Notes: generated by a model not told the origin, from the sequence alone. A stretch of 58,855 nt of DNA from an uncultured Lachnospiraceae bacterium (GCA_945917765.1 CAMEHU010000007.1:1-58855); one strand, 5' to 3'. Positions 7,999 to 16,083 are shown, counted from the first letter of the stretch. Program-made: numbers and translations.

Positions 7999-8358
7999 AT
8001 GGAAAAGTTAGTTGAAATTAATAATGAAAATTATCCAGAATTTTATAACAAGAATATAGACAAATATGTTCTTATAAATTCGGAAAAAGATATATTAGGA
8101 ATAATTACAATTGACAACTCATGCAAATGTAACAAAATAAAAATTAATGTAATGGAAGAATTTCAAGGAAATGGCTATGGAAAAACAATTTTTAAAAAGG
8201 CAATTGAGAAATATAAAGAAAGATATACAACTGAAGATTTAAGATTCGAGGTCAATGATGAAAGCAGGTTAAATAATATTTTACTTGAATGTGGTGGTAT
8301 AAATATTGCAAATAATAATGGAATTTTGACATATATATTGCCATTGAATAAGAAGTAA
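7999..8358 (+). CDS. GNAT-family N-acetyltransferase, small
   Basis: A 119 aa protein with the acetyl-CoA-binding motif A of GNAT enzymes: a beta strand, then EEFQGNGYGKTIFKKAI near residues 54-70, where Q-x-x-G-x-G is the pyrophosphate loop. The fold is short but the core is present; the substrate is unknown. AAAAGGAG sits before the ATG at 7999, and the start overlaps the end region of the ParB-like gene. It is the middle gene of a three-gene operon whose other members are ParB-like and CX5R phosphatase-like, a combination I do not recognise. Confidence 0.75.
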   Translation: MEKLVEINNENYPEFYNKNIDKYVLINSEKDILGIITIDNSCKCNKIKINVMEEFQGNGYGKTIFKKAIEKYKERYTTEDLRFEVNDESRLNNILLECGGINIANNNGILTYILPLNKK

Positions 8359-8381
8359 AATATATTAAAAAGGAAGAAAAT

Positions 8382-8861
8382 ATGGAAGTTAAGGTATCGT
8401 CAATAAAAGGAGCACAGGAAGAATTAAAGAACTGTAATACAGAAAATATAAAATTAATAATTGCTTCGTCTTATGAAAAAAATGTTGATAGTGTTAAAAA
8501 TGAAAACAAGTTAATTTTGCATTTTGATGATGTAACATCAGTAAGAACTAAATCCTTTAATAAAAGTATTGCTAAGCAAATTAATACATTTATTAACCAA
8601 ATAGATTTTAATAAAGAAAAATTGTATGTATGTTGTGATAGCGGTGTATCAAGAAGTTCGGCTATTGCTGCTGCAATTTTAAGAAAGTATAAACAAGATG
8701 AAAATGCTATTTGGAAGAATTATAATTTTCAACCTAATGTTCTTGTTTATAGAATTTTATGTGATGAGTTAAATCTAAGAAATTATCCTATGAGATTACA
8801 GCATAAGGTAAATATTAATAGAAAAGCTTTGAAAAGGAAAATTGCTGAATCAAAATTATAA
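8382..8861 (+). CDS. CX5R (protein-tyrosine/dual-specificity) phosphatase-like protein
   Basis: A 159 aa protein with the phosphatase P-loop C-x5-R: Cys85-D-S-G-V-S-Arg91-S in the context LYVCCDSGVSRSSAIAAAIL, a beta strand, loop and helix as in dual-specificity phosphatases. Asp49/Asp50 (HFDDV) may be the general acid. It is therefore predicted to remove phosphate from a protein or small molecule. A similar ORF pattern occurs in predicted bacterial tyrosine phosphatases, but the rest of the chain is divergent. AAAGGAAG precedes the ATG; the gene lies 23 bp after the acetyltransferase gene and is probably co-transcribed. Confidence 0.7.
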   Translation: MEVKVSSIKGAQEELKNCNTENIKLIIASSYEKNVDSVKNENKLILHFDDVTSVRTKSFNKSIAKQINTFINQIDFNKEKLYVCCDSGVSRSSAIAAAILRKYKQDENAIWKNYNFQPNVLVYRILCDELNLRNYPMRLQHKVNINRKALKRKIAESKL

Positions 8862-8993
8862 AAAGGTAAAACAAATTAATTTGAAATTTTAAAGGTTTAT
8901 TGTTCTATTTTTTCGTCAAGGTACGTACTTAATCATTTTTAAAAAAGTTACTTTTTGTTGAATTTTCAATACTTTATAGATTTCACCTTGTAA

Positions 8994-10212
8994 AAATATT
9001 GCAACAGTTTTATTAAAAATAATTCTAATAAAACTGTTGCAATTATTGTATTAATTTCAATAGTATCAATAATTGCACTAGCAGGTTTTGCTTATGCAAG
9101 ATACATAACAAGAATAAATGGAAATGCACAAGCCAAAATAGCAAAATGGAGCTTTGATTCTAAAATATTAAATAGTGCACAAACAAGAGAAGTATCAGAT
9201 TTTTCTATAACAAGAACAGATAATAAGGGAGATGTTGATCCGAGTACAATAGCACCAGGTACAAGTGGAGAGTTTATTATTGAAATTGATGCTAGCCGGA
9301 ACAGAAACTTTATTAACATACGAAACTAAAATGACATTTACAAATAAGCCTAAAAATTTAAAATTTTATTGGGATAGCAATAAAACCCAAGAAGCAGTTG
9401 TTGAAAATGAGACCTATCTTGCTTTAAATGGATTTATAACCTTAGAAGATAATAAAAAGAGAGATATTCCAATCTACTGGGAATGGCCATTGGAAACAGG
9501 AAGTTCACCAAGTGAGATTGAAGAAAATGATGAAATTGACACAACATTTATAGGAAAAACAATGTCAATGAAAATTACAACAGCAGGAGCACAGGTAACA
9601 TCAAATCCGTATGCAAATAGAGTTGCTTCGACTACAATAAATGGGGAAATTACAACTTATAATACAGTACAAGCAGCAATAAATGCTGCAGGAAATAATC
9701 AAGGAGCAGTTGTAACTTTGTTAGATGATATACAAGAAAGTGTAGTAATTTCAGCTAATCAGGATATTGTTTTAAATATGAATGAGAAAACAATAAGTTC
9801 AGGTAAATACAGTACGGTTCGTGTTGAGGATGGAACTTTGACTATTGTTGGAAATGGAAGCATAAAAGGAGAGGGAAACAGTACTAACGATATAATAGCT
9901 ATAGATGTAAGACCAAATGGAGTATTAAATATATTAGGAAATGCTATAATTACTGGCTTGAATCAAGGAAGTGGAACTGGAAGAGGAATTAATAATTATG
10001 GAACTACTAATATAAAAGGTGGTAATATTTCAGGAAAAATATACGGAATAACGAACCAAAGTTCTGGAAAAGTGAATATATATTATAATACAGTAATATC
10101 TATCGTATGTAATACAGTAAGTACAACTCAAAATGCAGTAATAACAATTTATGGTGGAACAATTCAGAGTCTTTATAATGCAGGAAATGGTCAAATTATA
10201 GATTATAGATAA
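8994..10212 (+). pseudogene. broken TasA/camelysin-like surface protein gene with beta-helix C-terminus
   Basis: Frame 1 (8994-9296) encodes an export signal, TVAIIVLISIVSIIALAGFA, followed by a TasA-like region, and then runs into a stop at 9327. From 9298 a different frame continues without a gap in sense (...IDAS|GTETLLTYETK...) to 10212, so one extra base at about 9296-9297 (GCTAGCCGGA) breaks the gene. There is also no ATG, GTG or TTG in frame between the stop at 8991 and the signal peptide: the 5' end is replaced by an inverted repeat (8998-9043). Residues 130 onward of the second part form short repeated NG/GG turns typical of a right-handed beta-helix adhesin. An open frame starting with GTG at 9265 has no ribosome site and is a by-product of the shift. 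Confidence 0.75.
8998..9043. repeat. 18-bp perfect inverted repeat at the broken 5' end of the TasA-like gene
   Basis: ATTGCAACAGTTTTATTA at 8998-9015 is the exact reverse complement of 9026-9043, with a 10-base spacer. The right arm is part of the coding sequence (NKTVAI), so the left arm looks like a local inverted duplication that removed the start codon. It lacks the T-run needed for a terminator of the 8382 gene. Confidence 0.85.
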
Positions 10213-10238
10213 GGTGTATTATATATTTAAAAATAATA

Positions 10239-10282
10239 AGAGAGTATCGTAAAGTTTGTGTGAACAATATAATACTCTCTTT
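10239..10282. terminator. bidirectional terminator
   Basis: AAGAGAGTAT at 10239 pairs with ATACTCTCTT at 10273, followed by T's on the plus strand and preceded by A's. It can serve the plus-strand pseudogene and the convergent gene at 10301-10729. Confidence 0.75.
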
Positions 10283-10300
10283 TATTAAATCAAATTAAAC

Positions 10301-10729
10301 CTAGCAACCCTTTTCATTATTTTCTTCACAACGAGGAAAACCTTCTTTTTTATCGCAGTCTAACTTAACTCCTTTTAAACATTTTCCTTTGTGTCCGCAA
10401 GAAGCACAGATTTTTTTATGCTTTACATTATCAGCCCAAACTTGAATTTCATAGAATTTGTTCGCACATAAAGGTCCAAAAACGAATTCTCCTTCTTTAT
10501 CTGTAAATGTGTGACTTACAGGTTTTCTTTCCTCTTTTCCACAATCTTTGTCAACTTCAATTAATTTAACAACAGCATCTCTAACAGGTTCATCATAAGC
10601 ATCTTTTATTATTCCGTAAATTACAGAACGATTGTCTTCAGGCAAAGTAATATCAATGTCATATTGCTTTCCAGAAGAAATAACACCTTCTACATCAATT
10701 ACAGGATATTTATCTTTATTAAATTCCAT
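10301..10729 (-). CDS. carboxypeptidase-regulatory-like (prealbumin-like) domain protein with cysteine-rich tail
   Basis: A 142 aa protein without a visible signal peptide. Residues about 33-105 look like a carboxypeptidase regulatory-like beta-sandwich: VIYGIIKDAYDEPVRDAVV followed by HTFTDKEGEFVFGPL, the usual G-x-V-x-D-x2-G-x-P / T-D-x-x-G-x-Y-x-F pattern. Residues 106-142 hold seven cysteines in CxxC-like spacing (ICASCGHKGKC, KLDC, RCEE, GC), suggesting metal binding. AAAGGATG precedes the ATG on the minus strand. It is a single gene between a terminator and the divergent lipid kinase. Its codons are less AT-biased than the neighbours'. Its role is unknown. Confidence 0.75.
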   Translation of the reverse strand: MEFNKDKYPVIDVEGVISSGKQYDIDITLPEDNRSVIYGIIKDAYDEPVRDAVVKLIEVDKDCGKEERKPVSHTFTDKEGEFVFGPLCANKFYEIQVWADNVKHKKICASCGHKGKCLKGVKLDCDKKEGFPRCEENNEKGC

Positions 10730-10962
10730 TTATATCATCCTTTCAAAATTTTTGCATATATACATGCTTAATATATAGTATGTACGATTCGACATTTTGT
10801 GACATAACGGAGGAAAAGTATAGATATTAAGCATAAAATTCGGTGTGATTTTATAAAGCAAATTTGAATTGTAAAATGTCAGAAATTTATAATCGAAAAA
10901 TCTCGAAAATTGTAGAAATTATACAAAAAAAATGATATAATACGAAACGAATGGAGAGAGTT

Positions 10963-11865
10963 ATGAAAAAGGAAATATTATTAATAGTAAACCCTTGCTC
11001 AGGAAAGGGAAAAGTAAGTAAATATATACCACAAATTTGTGATAATTTGGAAAAACAAGGTTATGAATTAGAAGTAATTTACACATCTAAAAACAACAAT
11101 GGCGAAGAAATTATCAAAAGCTATATCAGATATGTTGACTCTGTTGTTGTTTGTGGTGGTGATGGCACTTTAAATGAAGTTATTAATGGTATTGTAAAAT
11201 GCTATAAAAAAATAGATGTAACATTTATTCCATTTGGTACAACCAATGATTATGCAAAAACAGTAAAAATGCCTAAAAATCATTTTAAATTGTCAAAAAA
11301 ATTGCCTAAATACAAAGAATTAGGCGTTGATATAGGAAAATTTAATAACAGCTATTTTTACTATGTTGCAGCATTTGGTATATTTACAAAGATTTCATAT
11401 ACAACAGATTATAAAGAAAAAAATAAATGGGGAAAACTTGCATATTATAAAAAAGGAATAAAAGAATTAAAGAAAATGAAGTCATATCACACTACAATTG
11501 TAACTGATAATGAAATAATAAAAGATGAATTTATATATGGGTCAATAACAAACTCTATTTCAATTGGTGGCTTTAGATGGTTTAAAAGAAATGACGTAAA
11601 AATAAATGATGGATTATTTGAATTAGTCTTAATAAAAAAGCCTAAGAATTTTTTAGGATTTCTTAAAATCGTATTTTCTGTTTTAAGGAATAAATATGAT
11701 CAAAAAAATATCTATTGTTTAAAAACTAAACATTTACAAATTGATTTTGACGAAAAAGTTGACTGGACATTAGATGGCGAATATGGTGGTAGTGAAAAAC
11801 ATGTTTTAATTGAAAACAATAAAAATAAAATTGATTTGCTTGTTCCAAATGACAACTGTTTTTAG
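10963..11865 (+). CDS. diacylglycerol/lipid kinase family protein (DagK/YegS type)
   Basis: A 300 aa soluble kinase of the DAGK catalytic fold. Diagnostic parts are IVNPCSGKGK at residues 8-17, the nucleotide-binding GGDGTLNEV at 65-73, IPFGTTNDYAKT near 89-100 and the C-terminal DGE motif near 270. Bacterial members phosphorylate diacylglycerol, other lipid alcohols or sphingoid-type lipids; the substrate cannot be read here. GGAG at 10953-10956 fits the ATG at 10963 better than the in-frame ATG at 10951, within which that site lies. A TATAAT box is at 10935-10940. The next gene starts 46 bp downstream in the same direction, so the kinase may be transcribed with the DUF4178/DUF350/polyamine cluster. 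Confidence 0.9.
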   Translation: MKKEILLIVNPCSGKGKVSKYIPQICDNLEKQGYELEVIYTSKNNNGEEIIKSYIRYVDSVVVCGGDGTLNEVINGIVKCYKKIDVTFIPFGTTNDYAKTVKMPKNHFKLSKKLPKYKELGVDIGKFNNSYFYYVAAFGIFTKISYTTDYKEKNKWGKLAYYKKGIKELKKMKSYHTTIVTDNEIIKDEFIYGSITNSISIGGFRWFKRNDVKINDGLFELVLIKKPKNFLGFLKIVFSVLRNKYDQKNIYCLKTKHLQIDFDEKVDWTLDGEYGGSEKHVLIENNKNKIDLLVPNDNCF

Positions 11866-11911
11866 TGATAACTATGTAATTTTGAAAAGTTAGAAAGGAA
11901 TAATATTTATA

Positions 11912-12373
11912 ATGAAGGATTTATTAAATTTGGAATATAATCAAGAGATTATTATAGAAAAAAACGTTTATATTGTTAAAGCGATGCTTAAATTTATAGA
12001 AGGTTCATCATATTGGTTAGAATATATTTTACAAGATAAAGAAAGCAATGAAACTGTTTACTTAGATGCAGAGCCAGGTCCTAAATATGCATTACATAAA
12101 ATGATTAGTTTTATGATAAATCCAGAATTTGAGATAACCTATGAAAACGAGATATATGAATTATTTCAAAAAGGAAATGCAAAAATTGAAACATATTTTG
12201 GATATACGGATGTTGGTTTAAAAGATAATGTTGAATATTTTGAATATAAATGTAAAGATAAATTATTAACAATTGAAAAATGGCAAGATATGACAGAAGT
12301 AAGTTGTGGAAAATATGTAGATTCAAGTAAGATAAAAGTAAAAAAAATAGAAGAAGACAATTTTAGATTATAA
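11912..12373 (+). CDS. DUF4178 domain protein
   Basis: A 153 aa protein, all of it one DUF4178-type beta-rich domain: an N-terminal LEYNQEIIIEKNVYIVKAML, then a W-LEYIL motif near residue 36 (the W-x-E-Y-x-L signature of the family), YELFQKGNAKIETYFG near 83, and a closing I-x-x-W. It has no signal peptide or membrane segment. AGAAAGGAA precedes the ATG. The next gene encodes a larger DUF4178 protein with the same segments, and both lie upstream of two DUF350 genes and the polyamine genes. The molecular role of DUF4178 is unknown to me; the association of DUF4178 and DUF350 with SpeE-like proteins suggests one functional unit. Confidence 0.8.
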   Translation: MKDLLNLEYNQEIIIEKNVYIVKAMLKFIEGSSYWLEYILQDKESNETVYLDAEPGPKYALHKMISFMINPEFEITYENEIYELFQKGNAKIETYFGYTDVGLKDNVEYFEYKCKDKLLTIEKWQDMTEVSCGKYVDSSKIKVKKIEEDNFRL

Positions 12374-12389
12374 TAGGAGGTGTTAAAAT

Positions 12390-13406
12390 TTGGTAGAGAA
12401 ATTTAAAAATGGACAGGTAATTAAAATAAAAAATGAAGCTTATGTAGTTATAGGAATGATAGAATTTCAGGAGGATTCATGGGTATGGCAGGAATACAAA
12501 TTAAAAAGTGATTCTGGAAAAGTCAAATGGCTAAATGTAGAGGAAAATGAAGGAAAAAAACAATATTCAATTTATGAAATGAATTTTAGTATTCCAATTA
12601 TGAAATCAATGAATTTTAACTTTAAAAATAAAAATTATAAATTATTCGAAAAAGGGACTGCACGAGTAAAAACATATTTTGGAAATGTTGATGTTGATAA
12701 AAATGAAAAAGTTAATTTTAGCGAATATATTAGTGAGGATAAGAAAACACTGGTTTCATTTGAAGACTGGAGTGGAGAAATTGAAAAAAGCATAGGAAAT
12801 TATCTTGATGAAACAGATATTGAAATTACGAATGAAATTAAAGCTGTAAAAACAACTTCACCTAAGAAATCGGAATCAATAATTGTTGTAGTTTTTTCAA
12901 TGCTCTTTATAGTTCTTCCAATTTTGTTTGCAGGAATGGGTTCATTTATTGCATCAAGAAAAACAATATCAAGTTTTCTTGAAAAAGACACTAATTTCTC
13001 GTATGTTACATCTGTTACAAACAATGAAAATAATCAAAAAGCCAAGGTGTATAAAACAAATCTAAGTATTGATGAAGCTGTTAAAAAAATAATTGACGGT
13101 GCACCTGAAGCAATAAAAAAAGTTACAGATGCCGATGATGATGAAGGAATAGGAATTTTTACTAATGCAGAATATGCGTATGTGTATCAATCAGAAGATA
13201 ATGTAACTTATGTTCAAGTTTCTAAAAAGAAATATGTAACATCAGGAACACGTGCATATCGATCAAGGTTCCATACAAGAGGATTTTATAGAACATATAC
13301 AACGAATTCAACAAATAGCACTTATAATAGTTATTTAAGTTCAGCTAGACAACAAAGTATTAATTCTAGAAAATCATCTGGTGGTGGAACTAGCTCAGGA
13401 AAATAG
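12390..13406 (+). CDS. membrane-anchored DUF4178 protein with low-complexity tail
   Basis: A 338 aa protein. Residues 1-155 are a second DUF4178 domain (W-x-W-QEYKL near 34, NYKLFEKGTARVKTYFG near 85). One transmembrane helix follows at about 163-188 (IIVVVFSMLFIVLPILFAGMG), then a region of about 80 residues, and a tail rich in S, T, Y, R and G ending GGGTSSGK. The start is TTG at 12390: AGGAGGTG at 12375-12382 is ideally placed and no ATG fits. It follows the first DUF4178 gene by 16 bp. About 175 AT-rich bases without a gene separate it from the DUF350 genes. Confidence 0.8.
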   Translation: MVEKFKNGQVIKIKNEAYVVIGMIEFQEDSWVWQEYKLKSDSGKVKWLNVEENEGKKQYSIYEMNFSIPIMKSMNFNFKNKNYKLFEKGTARVKTYFGNVDVDKNEKVNFSEYISEDKKTLVSFEDWSGEIEKSIGNYLDETDIEITNEIKAVKTTSPKKSESIIVVVFSMLFIVLPILFAGMGSFIASRKTISSFLEKDTNFSYVTSVTNNENNQKAKVYKTNLSIDEAVKKIIDGAPEAIKKVTDADDDEGIGIFTNAEYAYVYQSEDNVTYVQVSKKKYVTSGTRAYRSRFHTRGFYRTYTTNSTNSTYNSYLSSARQQSINSRKSSGGGTSSGK

Positions 13407-13580
13407 AGGAAGGTTTACAGCTTAGAAAATGTGCTTTTTTGGATAATACGGAAAGATTATAAATAAGAAAAAAACGATAAATATTTAAATGATTAAAAGA
13501 AAAAAGGTTTAAATTTTTTAAGTAAAAAGTTAAATAAAAAATTAAAAACAAAAAGTAAAAAAATATAAAGGAGAAAAGTT

Positions 13581-13796
13581 ATGGAAAATTTTCAAAATTT
13601 AGGATGGCAAATTTTAGAAACTGTTATATATGGAGCAGTTGGTTTATTTTGTATGATGATATGTACATTTATAGTTGATTTATTTGTACCATATGATTTC
13701 CCAAAAGAAATCAAAGAAAAAAACACAGCAGCTGGTTTTATAATGGCTGGAATATATATTGGTGTAGCAATCATTATAAGAACAATTATTAAATAA
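13581..13796 (+). CDS. DUF350 family small membrane protein (single repeat)
   Basis: A 71 aa protein with two transmembrane helices, at about residues 13-34 and 46-68, joined by a polar loop. The second helix begins with the DUF350 signature N-x-A-A-G-F-I-M-A-G. The classical DUF350 protein YjfL has two such units in one chain; here each unit is a separate gene (this one and 13850). AAAGGAGAA precedes the ATG. Its role is unknown; the position between membrane DUF4178 and membrane SpeE suggests a membrane complex. Confidence 0.85.
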   Translation: MENFQNLGWQILETVIYGAVGLFCMMICTFIVDLFVPYDFPKEIKEKNTAAGFIMAGIYIGVAIIIRTIIK

Positions 13797-13849
13797 AAAT
13801 AGTATGAAGAAAAATATAGAATTAAAGAATTTGAGAGGAGAAAAAATAT

Positions 13850-14053
13850 ATGAATGACCAATTATTTAAAATTATAGAAATAGTTATATATCTATTAATT
13901 GGATTAATATTTTTTATTATAGGATATAAAGTTTTATCAAAAAATAAACATTATAATTTAAATGATGAAATAGATAATAACAATAGAGCAGCAGGAATTA
14001 TGGTTGCTGGATATTTTATAGCAATGGCAATAGTAATGAGTGGTGTTTTATAA
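13850..14053 (+). CDS. DUF350 family small membrane protein (single repeat, second copy)
   Basis: A 67 aa paralogue of the preceding protein: one helix at about residues 9-27, a polar loop (LNDEIDNN), then N-R-A-A-G-I-M-V-A-G leading into the second helix. The two proteins probably associate to give the four-helix arrangement seen in two-repeat DUF350 proteins. GAGAGGAG lies before the ATG. The stop at 14051-14053 is followed after one base by the ATG of the SpeE-like gene, so translation of the two is coupled. Confidence 0.85.
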   Translation: MNDQLFKIIEIVIYLLIGLIFFIIGYKVLSKNKHYNLNDEIDNNNRAAGIMVAGYFIAMAIVMSGVL

Positions 14054-14054
14054 A

Positions 14055-15611
14055 ATGAAGGATATAGAAGCAGTTAATAATGAAAAAACATTGAAGATAA
14101 AAGAAAAAGAATTTGATGGAAGATTATTATTAGTAACAACATTACTTATTTCAATATGTTCAATTATTTATGAATTAATTATAAGCAGTATGAGCACATA
14201 TTTAAATGGAGATAGTGTAAAGCAATATTCAATTACAATAGGATTATATATGAGTGCAATGGGAATTGGCTCATATTTATCAAAAAAAATAAGAAAAGAC
14301 TTATTTAACAAATTTATTTTTGTTGAATTATCAACAGGAGTGTTAGGAGGATTCTCAACACTTGTGTTATTATTAAGTAATATATACACTAGTATATATT
14401 ACTTAATAATGTACTTTTTAATTATAGGAATAGGAGTTTTAGTAGGGCTTGAAATACCTATTTTAACAAGAATAATTGAAGAAAACAACAGCAATATTAG
14501 AGTAAACTTAGCAAATATTTTTACCTTTGACTACATAGGCGGATTAGTAGGTTCACTTGCATTTCCACTATTTCTATTCCCAAAATTAGGATTTATAACA
14601 ACAGCATTATGTATAGGAACAATTAATATTTTGGTATCATTAATAATATTATTAAAATATAAACAATACATAAAAAATGCAAATAAAATTCAAATAGTTG
14701 TAGTAAGTATTTTAGTAATAATATTTATGTCACTTTTATCAGCAGAAAAAATCACAAAATCTATTGAAGGTGGCTTATATAGAGATGATATCATATTATC
14801 AGAACAAACAATGTATCAAAAAATAGTTATTACAAAACACAAAGATGATTTAAGATTATTTTTAGATGGAAATCTGCAATTCAGTTCTGTTGATGAATAC
14901 AGATATCATGAAGCTTTAGTGCATGTTCCATTTCTATACACTCCAAAGCATAATAGAGTCCTTATTTTAGGCGGTGGAGATGGTTTAGCTGTGCGAGAAA
15001 TTCTAAAATATGATGATGTAAAAGAAATTGTTTTAGTAGATATCGATCCTGAAATGACAAAATTGTGCAGTGAAAATGAAGAAATAAAAAAATTAAATGG
15101 TAATTCATTATCAAGTGAAAAATTAAAGGTTATAAATGAAGATGCATATAAATTTGTTCAAGAAAACAATGACAAATTTGATGTTATTATAATTGATTTA
15201 CCAGACCCTAATAATGAAACACTAAATAAGTTATATACAAATGTTTTTTATAATTATATTAAAGCAAATCTTACAGACACAGGGGTTGCAGTAACACAAT
15301 CAACAAGTCCATATTATGCAAAAAAATCATTTTGGTGTATTAATAAAACTGCAAAAACACAGTTTGAAAATGTAATTCCATATCATTTACAAGTACCTAC
15401 ATTTGGGGAATGGGGATTCAATTTAATGTTTAATGGTGAAAGAAAAATGCAGGAGCTAAATGTTCCAACTAAGTACTTAACAAAAGAAAATATCGGAAGT
15501 TTATTTATATTTGGAGCAGATGAGCAATTTGATTTGAATCAAGTTGAGGTTAATGATATGTTTAAGCCAAGTTTGATTGAATATTATAATTTTGAAGTTG
15601 AAAATTGGTAA
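14055..15611 (+). CDS. membrane-anchored spermidine synthase-like aminopropyltransferase
   Basis: A 518 aa protein. The N-terminal half (about residues 20-230) holds six or seven transmembrane helices. The C-terminal half is a spermidine synthase-like Rossmann domain: YHEALVHVP near 290, the SAM-type loop ILGGGDGLAVREIL near 305, VLVDIDPEM, and DLPDP near 385, where soluble enzymes have D-x-x-D-P. Soluble SpeE is about 280 aa, so this is the long membrane form. The predicted reaction is transfer of an aminopropyl group from decarboxylated SAM to an amine acceptor; the membrane domain and gene neighbours suggest an unusual or lipid-linked acceptor (inference). The ATG at 14055 is preferred over in-frame GTG codons at 14040 and 14043, inside the upstream gene. 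Confidence 0.85.
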   Translation: MKDIEAVNNEKTLKIKEKEFDGRLLLVTTLLISICSIIYELIISSMSTYLNGDSVKQYSITIGLYMSAMGIGSYLSKKIRKDLFNKFIFVELSTGVLGGFSTLVLLLSNIYTSIYYLIMYFLIIGIGVLVGLEIPILTRIIEENNSNIRVNLANIFTFDYIGGLVGSLAFPLFLFPKLGFITTALCIGTINILVSLIILLKYKQYIKNANKIQIVVVSILVIIFMSLLSAEKITKSIEGGLYRDDIILSEQTMYQKIVITKHKDDLRLFLDGNLQFSSVDEYRYHEALVHVPFLYTPKHNRVLILGGGDGLAVREILKYDDVKEIVLVDIDPEMTKLCSENEEIKKLNGNSLSSEKLKVINEDAYKFVQENNDKFDVIIIDLPDPNNETLNKLYTNVFYNYIKANLTDTGVAVTQSTSPYYAKKSFWCINKTAKTQFENVIPYHLQVPTFGEWGFNLMFNGERKMQELNVPTKYLTKENIGSLFIFGADEQFDLNQVEVNDMFKPSLIEYYNFEVENW

Positions 15612-15735
15612 TATTTTTATGAATGTAACTATTAAAAGAATACTGAAATTAAATAATCTGTAAAACATTGATAACACTAGGAGTATTTTTAGAAAAATCA
15701 TAAAAATATAAAAAAAGAGGGGAGATGAATTGTAA

Positions 15736-16029
15736 ATGAAAGCATATATGAATAACTTTAATGCATGGATAAAATATGAAGATGAAAAAAAACTAATACT
15801 TGAAATCGAAAGGGAGCTTTTAAATTCCGGTTTTCATGTGTTGAACAAATGTGAACATTTCTTTAAACCATATGGTTATACAGGGTTATGGTTACTTTCT
15901 GAAAGTCATTTTGCAATACATTCATTTCCTGAAGAGGATAAAATTTATGTTGAACTAACAAGTTGTGTTGATGAGCCTTTTGAAAAGTTTAAAAAATATT
16001 TGATTGAGAACAAGGAAATTAAAGAATAA
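15736..16029 (+). CDS. S-adenosylmethionine decarboxylase-like proenzyme (SpeD fold), short
   Basis: A 97 aa protein of the prokaryotic SpeD fold. The self-cleavage site is intact: E56-S57-H58 in LLSESHFAIHSFPE, where S57 would become the pyruvoyl group. His62 and Cys77 (ELTSCVD) match the conserved catalytic His and Cys of the family. It is shorter than the usual 120-130 aa, lacking much of the N-terminal strand and the C-terminal end. The product, decarboxylated SAM, would supply the SpeE-like enzyme 124 bp upstream. Some SpeD homologues have become arginine or ornithine decarboxylases, so the substrate is not certain. The start ATG at 15736 follows GAGGGGAG. Confidence 0.85.
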   Translation: MKAYMNNFNAWIKYEDEKKLILEIERELLNSGFHVLNKCEHFFKPYGYTGLWLLSESHFAIHSFPEEDKIYVELTSCVDEPFEKFKKYLIENKEIKE

Positions 16030-16044
16030 AATCTAAAAAAACTA

Positions 16045-16073
16045 TTGCTAATTTAAGAAAAATGTGATAGAAT
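16045..16073 (+). promoter_or_regulatory. promoter of rpsF-ssb-rpsR
   Basis: TTGCTA at 16045-16050, 17-base spacer, TAGAAT at 16068-16073, placed just after the SpeD-like gene. Confidence 0.5.
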
Positions 16074-16083
16074 AGCACTATTG

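Noticed and set aside
9265-10212. Intact 315 aa gene starting with GTG
   Set aside because: No ribosome site; the upstream frame encodes the missing N-terminal part and joins it after removal of one base, so this is the tail of a frameshifted gene.
15736-16029. Loss of the SpeD catalytic serine (ESHF instead of a second serine)
   Set aside because: The pyruvoyl serine is the one inside E-S-H itself, which is present; the following residue varies in the family.
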